Of a stretch of 9,724 nucleotides of DNA, positions 8,063 through 9,724 are shown piece after piece (position 1 is the first letter of the stretch; every line of letters begins with the position of its first letter). The position numbers and the translations under genes are program-made. A model generated the notes under the pieces. The model did no database searches, was not told the origin of the DNA, and worked only from the letters and a program-made list of their open reading frames with translations. Source of the stretch: JBAZDC01 sp041654595 (GTDB lineage Bacteria; Pseudomonadota; Gammaproteobacteria; Burkholderiales; Burkholderiaceae_B); NCBI GenBank assembly GCA_964551305.1, contig CAZKBT010000088.1, positions 1 to 9,724 of the forward strand, in the 5' to 3' direction.

Positions 8063-8084
8063 ATATTCTACTTTAATAGAATAT
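8063..8084. promoter_or_regulatory. Distal palindromic operator, putative HipB O2
   Basis: This is a perfect inverted repeat with 8-bp arms ATATTCTA (8063-8070) and TAGAATAT (8077-8084) around a 6-bp spacer CTTTAA. Its left arm plus spacer is the second copy of the 13-bp repeat found at the hipBA -10 box, 64 bases away. Such spacing, roughly six helical turns, would allow two dimers on one face of the DNA and looping, as in other hip operons. The rest of the gap up to the tRNA promoter (8085-8225) holds no gene or structure I can support. Confidence 0.6.
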
Positions 8085-8225
8085 TTTACACCTAGGAAAG
8101 CATGCATCGTCCACGGCGTGCCCTGCTCGCTACAAGCAGCGATCCTTCTGTACGCATTCGATGCGCTGCGCCTTGTCGACCATGATTTCGAGCTACCGTC
8201 GCCCTCGCGGGAAAGCCATGGTCAT

Positions 8226-8254
8226 TTGACAGTGATAAAAATTCACGCCATAAT
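8226..8254 (+). promoter_or_regulatory. tRNA-Lys promoter
   Basis: A perfect -35 TTGACA (8226-8231), a 17-base spacer and -10 CATAAT (8249-8254) lie 14 bases before the mature tRNA 5' end. Transcription would start near 8261 and leave a short leader for RNase P. This near-consensus spacing is what a strong stable-RNA promoter looks like. Confidence 0.8.
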
Positions 8255-8268
8255 CTTTTTCTTTCGTT

Positions 8269-8344
8269 GGGTCGTTAGCTCAGTTGGTAGAGCACCGGAC
8301 TTTTAATCCGTTGGTCGCGCGTTCGAGCCGCGCACGACCCACCA
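8269..8344 (+). tRNA. tRNA-Lys, anticodon TTT
   Basis: This 76-nt cloverleaf has a perfect 7-bp acceptor stem (GGGTCGT / ACGACCC), D stem GCTC/GAGC, anticodon loop CTTTTAA with anticodon TTT at 8302-8304, 5-nt variable loop TGGTC, T stem GCGCG/CGCGC with TTCGAGC loop, and encoded CCA (8342-8344). It reads lysine AAA/AAG codons. The outermost anticodon-stem pair is C27 against T43 (8295 and 8311), a mismatch where a G-U or Watson-Crick pair is usual; the other four pairs are sound. It has its own promoter and terminator, so it is a single-gene transcript. tRNA 3' ends are common integration sites, and the DNA beyond looks foreign. Confidence 0.97.
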
Positions 8345-8361
8345 GAATAATCAGATACTTA

Positions 8362-8394
8362 CGCCAATCCTTCGGGGTTGGCGTTTTGTTTTCT
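8362..8394 (+). terminator. Rho-independent terminator of tRNA-Lys
   Basis: There is a 9-bp stem CGCCAATCC / GGGTTGGCG (one G-U pair), closed by a very stable TTCG tetraloop (8371-8374), followed by the T-rich run TTTTGTTTTCT. It begins 17 bases after the tRNA CCA end and is the clearest terminator in the window. Confidence 0.9.
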
Positions 8395-8400
8395 GTCTAC

Positions 8401-8435
8401 GATATTAGACGCCGTCTAATATCCAGTGCTGGATA
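8401..8435. repeat. Two overlapping perfect palindromes downstream of tRNA-Lys
   Basis: The first palindrome (8401-8423) has 11-bp arms GATATTAGACG and CGTCTAATATC around one central base. The second (8420-8435) has 7-bp arms TATCCAG and CTGGATA around TG and shares four bases with the first. A smaller dyad, GGGC-GTGAA-GCCC, follows at 8439-8451. The first has the form of a TetR-family operator with TAGAC/GTCTA half-sites, but no regulator gene is present nearby. Other readings are a recombination or replication protein site at an island edge. Structure is seen; function is inference. Confidence 0.6.
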
Positions 8436-8587
8436 AAAGGGCGTGAAGCCCGATTCCCTGGCAGCAGATCAGTCAGCTTTATACTAAAAATACTGTACAT
8501 AAATTTATGTGTTTTAGCAGTATGGAACGAGAAAACGGGATCCTCGCGTAAATCTGCGGCCAATATGTGGCCGAGACAATCGATTTG
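8436..8587. other. Gene-free, AT-rich stretch with nested dyads
   Basis: I see no supportable gene between the palindromes and the remnant at 8588. The stretch includes an inverted repeat ATACTG (8490-8495) / CAGTAT (8518-8523) that encloses a perfect 14-base palindrome ACATAAATTTATGT (8497-8510). The left half resembles half a LexA site (CTGTACAT), but the matching ACAG half is missing. Only very short reading frames occur. Confidence 0.5.
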
Positions 8588-8722
8588 CTACCGCCCGTTG
8601 AGACGGCAGACGATAGCAGCGATGACGTAGTAATTGATGCCGGCCATGTTGGGGCGGGCCCGGCTCTTTGCCAAGTGGACTTCGGCCAGGAGCGGCAAGC
8701 ACTCGCGCTGGTTTTGGTCGGC
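8588..8722 (-). pseudogene. Possible C-terminal gene remnant, family not recognised
   Basis: On the - strand a 44-codon frame ends at TAG (8588-8590) and is closed upstream by in-frame TAG and TGA codons, with no plausible start. Inside it third codon positions are mostly G or C. The peptide, including LPLLAEVHLAKSRARP followed by NMAGINYYVIAAIV, reads like real protein. The competing frames (+ 8567-8800 and another - frame) are lower in third-position GC and low-complexity. I interpret it as the decayed end of a gene, perhaps of an inserted element, but I do not recognise the family and cannot exclude chance. Confidence 0.3.
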
Positions 8723-8807
8723 CTATCAAGCAGAAGCCGTGCGCACTTAGTCGTGAGTACGTTCGCAAGTCAGTCCGGCGATTTCGCTTCCTACTTGTAA
8801 CAAGAAG

Positions 8808-9017
8808 CTACAGCATGCCAGATTCTTTCCGCTTCATCCATCTCCACCCAGCCGGGTAGCTGAACGGGTCCAGTTGCGTGCAAAGCCCTGCCTGTCCCCG
8901 CGCTACCTTCCAATCCTTTGCCTCGATCACTGCCAGCACGTCGCCGTGATGCTCCTCATCGAGAATGACGCAGTTGTCGGTGTCACAGACAGACAGGCAG
9001 AAGAGCATGTTAGCCAT
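8808..9017 (-). CDS. Small hypothetical protein, 69 aa, unknown function
   Basis: The start ATG 9017 is chosen because AAGGA lies four bases upstream on the - strand. The frame stays open back to 9284, but that extension would cross the denV promoter and start on the opposite strand, so it is unlikely. The product begins MANMLFCLSVCDTDNCVILD, has a central VIEAKDWKVARGQAGLCTQLDP and ends in the aromatic/basic PAGWRWMKRKESGML. It has four cysteines, no signal peptide and no membrane helix. I do not recognise the family; size and setting suggest a phage or island accessory protein. It is divergent from the endonuclease V gene across 136 bases. Confidence 0.5.
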   Translation of the reverse strand: MANMLFCLSVCDTDNCVILDEEHHGDVLAVIEAKDWKVARGQAGLCTQLDPFSYPAGWRWMKRKESGML

Positions 9018-9052
9018 TCCATCCTTCGTGCATGGCAGTTCCTGATAAGAGA

Positions 9053-9084
9053 GCGGCCCCGCCATTGTGAGACAGAGGGGCCGC
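9053..9084. repeat. GC-rich inverted repeat between the divergent 69-aa gene and denV
   Basis: Perfect 8-bp arms GCGGCCCC (9053-9060) and GGGGCCGC (9077-9084) enclose 16 bases. No T-run follows on either strand, so it is not an intrinsic terminator. It could be a regulatory hairpin in the leader of the 69-aa gene or a protein-binding dyad. Confidence 0.5.
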
Positions 9085-9117
9085 GAGGTGCCGTGAGGGA
9101 ACACAGCAAGAGGAGAC

Positions 9118-9136
9118 AACTGGTATAAATACAGTT
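9118..9136 (+). promoter_or_regulatory. Putative denV promoter: extended -10 overlapped by LexA-like dyad
   Basis: The sequence AACTGGTATAAATACAGTT contains an extended -10 element TGGTATAAA (9121-9129), enough for promoter function with little -35 contribution; no good -35 is visible. Its ends form an inverted repeat AACTG/CAGTT. Read as CTG-N9-CAG, it is one base shorter than the Enterobacteria/Betaproteobacteria LexA box (CTGT-N8-ACAG) and has one half-site mismatch. Transcription would start near 9136, about 18 bases before the denV ATG. SOS control of a repair gene would make sense but is inferred. Confidence 0.4.
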
Positions 9137-9153
9137 TTAACCATGAATCTAAC

Positions 9154-9525
9154 ATGACCCGAATCAACTGCGTGCCCGTAAATGAATTAAGCGGCCCACA
9201 CTTAGTGGCTGAGTACCGGGAACTTCCCAGAGTATTTACCCTCGCTGAAAAGGCTTCCGCACGTGGTTCGTTTTCACAGCCCACTGCCTACACTCTCGGT
9301 AAAGGCCATGTAACCTTTTTCTACACCCGTTTAGGCTATCTCGCGAAACGACATACTGAGCTGATTCAAGAAATGAAGCGGCGCGGCTATAAGCCATCGT
9401 TTACCGGTATCAGGCGAGAGGACCTTCCCTTAATACCTGATTCATTTTGGACCTCATGGGAGCCGACTAACGAAGCGTTGCGGCTGAACCGCCAGCGAAT
9501 CAAAGAGCGCAGCTCAAAAACGTAA
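9154..9525 (+). CDS. denV: T4-type endonuclease V: pyrimidine-dimer DNA glycosylase / AP lyase
   Basis: This 123-residue protein matches phage T4 DenV without gaps through the N-terminal third (MTRIN...ELxxxHLxAEYRELPRVF) and again through LGKGHVTFFYTRLGYLAKR (48-66). The catalytic residues of the T4 enzyme are at identical numbers: T2 (the Schiff-base nucleophile after Met removal), R3, R22, E23 and R26; H16 is also kept. The family cuts the glycosyl bond of UV-induced cyclobutane pyrimidine dimers and then nicks the abasic site, starting base-excision repair. The T4 C-terminal aromatic tail (WYKYYGK) is absent: this protein ends RQRIKERSSKT, about 15 residues shorter. No Shine-Dalgarno is obvious before ATG 9154. 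A four-codon frame (9143-9157) overlaps the start as ATGA. Island location suggests acquisition by phage or transfer. Confidence 0.9.
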   Translation: MTRINCVPVNELSGPHLVAEYRELPRVFTLAEKASARGSFSQPTAYTLGKGHVTFFYTRLGYLAKRHTELIQEMKRRGYKPSFTGIRREDLPLIPDSFWTSWEPTNEALRLNRQRIKERSSKT

Positions 9526-9548
9526 AAGCCCCACCCAATCGGCGAGGC
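9524..9548 (-). terminator. Rho-independent terminator for the 52-aa gene
   Basis: On the - strand an 8-bp stem GCCTCGCC / GGTGGGGC (two G-U pairs) is followed directly by TTTT. It starts one base after the TGA of the 52-aa frame. Read on the + strand, the two wobbles become C-A mismatches and no T-run follows, so it mainly serves - strand transcription although it also lies just after denV. Confidence 0.6.
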
Positions 9549-9707
9549 TCAAAATCTCAGGGCGCAAAGCCGCCTGTTTCGGCTGCAGGCTGGCTCGACC
9601 TGTCCATACTCTTCACGAGACTTCAGAACCCACAGCAGACCCTTATGCACTCGCTGACTGGCTGCGCCGCTGGCGTGTGGCTCAACATACCGGACGATTT
9701 CCGCCAT
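9549..9707 (-). CDS. Small hypothetical protein, 52 aa, unknown function
   Basis: ATG 9707 to TGA 9549-9551 gives a basic 52-residue product beginning MAEIVRYVEPHASGAASQRV, with a central HKGLLWVLKSREEYGQVEPA and a CSRNRRLCALRF end. It has no signal or membrane segment, and I do not recognise the family. Support comes from the terminator placed directly behind its stop and from a protein-like composition. Against it, the Shine-Dalgarno is poor and the frame is short, closed upstream by a TAG four codons before the start. It is convergent with denV, with 23 bases between the stops. It could be a phage-type accessory protein. Confidence 0.42.
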   Translation of the reverse strand: MAEIVRYVEPHASGAASQRVHKGLLWVLKSREEYGQVEPACSRNRRLCALRF

Positions 9708-9724
9708 CCGAAACTACCGGACGG

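Noticed and set aside
8118..8306. 62-codon + frame ending in RWVVSSVGRAPDF
   Set aside because: Its 3' part is the tRNA-Lys gene read as protein, a familiar false ORF; it also runs through the tRNA promoter.
8493..8508. LexA box (CTGTACAT...)
   Set aside because: Only the left half matches; the required ACAG right half is absent at the correct spacing.
8567..8800. 77-codon + frame starting at GTG
   Set aside because: No ribosome binding site; it is antisense to a - strand frame with better third-position GC, and its peptide is low-complexity.
8874..9128. 84-codon + frame upstream of denV
   Set aside because: Antisense to the 69-aa gene, which has a better Shine-Dalgarno and more protein-like product.
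8808..9284. 158-codon version of the 69-aa gene
   Set aside because: The extension runs through the denV control region and antisense to its coding start; internal ATG 9017 has AAGGA at proper distance.
8345..9724. attL/attR duplication of the tRNA-Lys 3' end or an integrase gene
   Set aside because: I looked for repeats of the T-arm/acceptor sequence and for integrase motifs and found neither inside the window.
1..9724. CRISPR array or complete insertion sequence
   Set aside because: No regularly spaced repeats, no transposase with flanking terminal inverted repeats; repeated words are limited to the hipBA operator copies.

Overview
The window looks like chromosomal DNA of a GC-rich betaproteobacterium, most likely Burkholderiales / Alcaligenaceae (Bordetella-Achromobacter-like). 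The basis is the conserved order ybeZ-ybeY-ybeX-lnt, strong G/C preference at third codon positions, and the style of the encoded proteins. This placement is inferred from sequence recognition, not from a search.

Left part (1-3357, + strand): a tight housekeeping operon. It holds the 3' end of ybeZ (PhoH-like ATPase), ybeY (rRNA maturation endonuclease), ybeX (CBS-domain CorC-like protein) and lnt (apolipoprotein N-acyltransferase). YbeZ, YbeY and YbeX are linked to rRNA/ribosome metabolism, and Lnt completes lipoprotein maturation in the inner membrane. Lnt runs stop-to-stop into a convergent PAS-PAS-GGDEF-EAL cyclic-di-GMP enzyme on the - strand (3354-5519), with both stop codons inside one CTAG. 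A short AT-rich divergent region separates it from a DUF924 gene (5596-6150, +).

Middle part (6194-8090, - strand): a complete hipBA type II toxin-antitoxin operon. hipB and hipA overlap by 4 bases. Upstream lies a good sigma-70 promoter whose -10 box sits inside one of two copies of a 13-bp repeat, and the distal copy is half of a near-perfect palindrome. This is a convincing autoregulation architecture.

Right part (8226-9724): a tRNA-Lys(UUU) gene with its own TTGACA-N17-CATAAT promoter and a UUCG-loop terminator. After it the sequence changes character: it is AT-richer, rich in palindromes and carries small phage-like genes. It contains two overlapping perfect palindromes, a probable C-terminal gene remnant, a 69-aa unknown gene on -, and a clear homologue of phage T4 endonuclease V (DenV, pyrimidine-dimer DNA glycosylase/AP lyase) on +. 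The denV start is preceded by an extended -10 overlapped by a degenerate LexA-like dyad. A 52-aa unknown ORF on - follows, with its own terminator. I read this as the start of a genomic island or prophage remnant next to tRNA-Lys. No integrase and no duplicated attachment site is visible in the window.

The least ordinary content is the tRNA-adjacent DenV-like repair gene with a shortened C-terminus and its possible SOS-type control, the palindrome cluster just after the tRNA, and the operator arrangement of hipBA.
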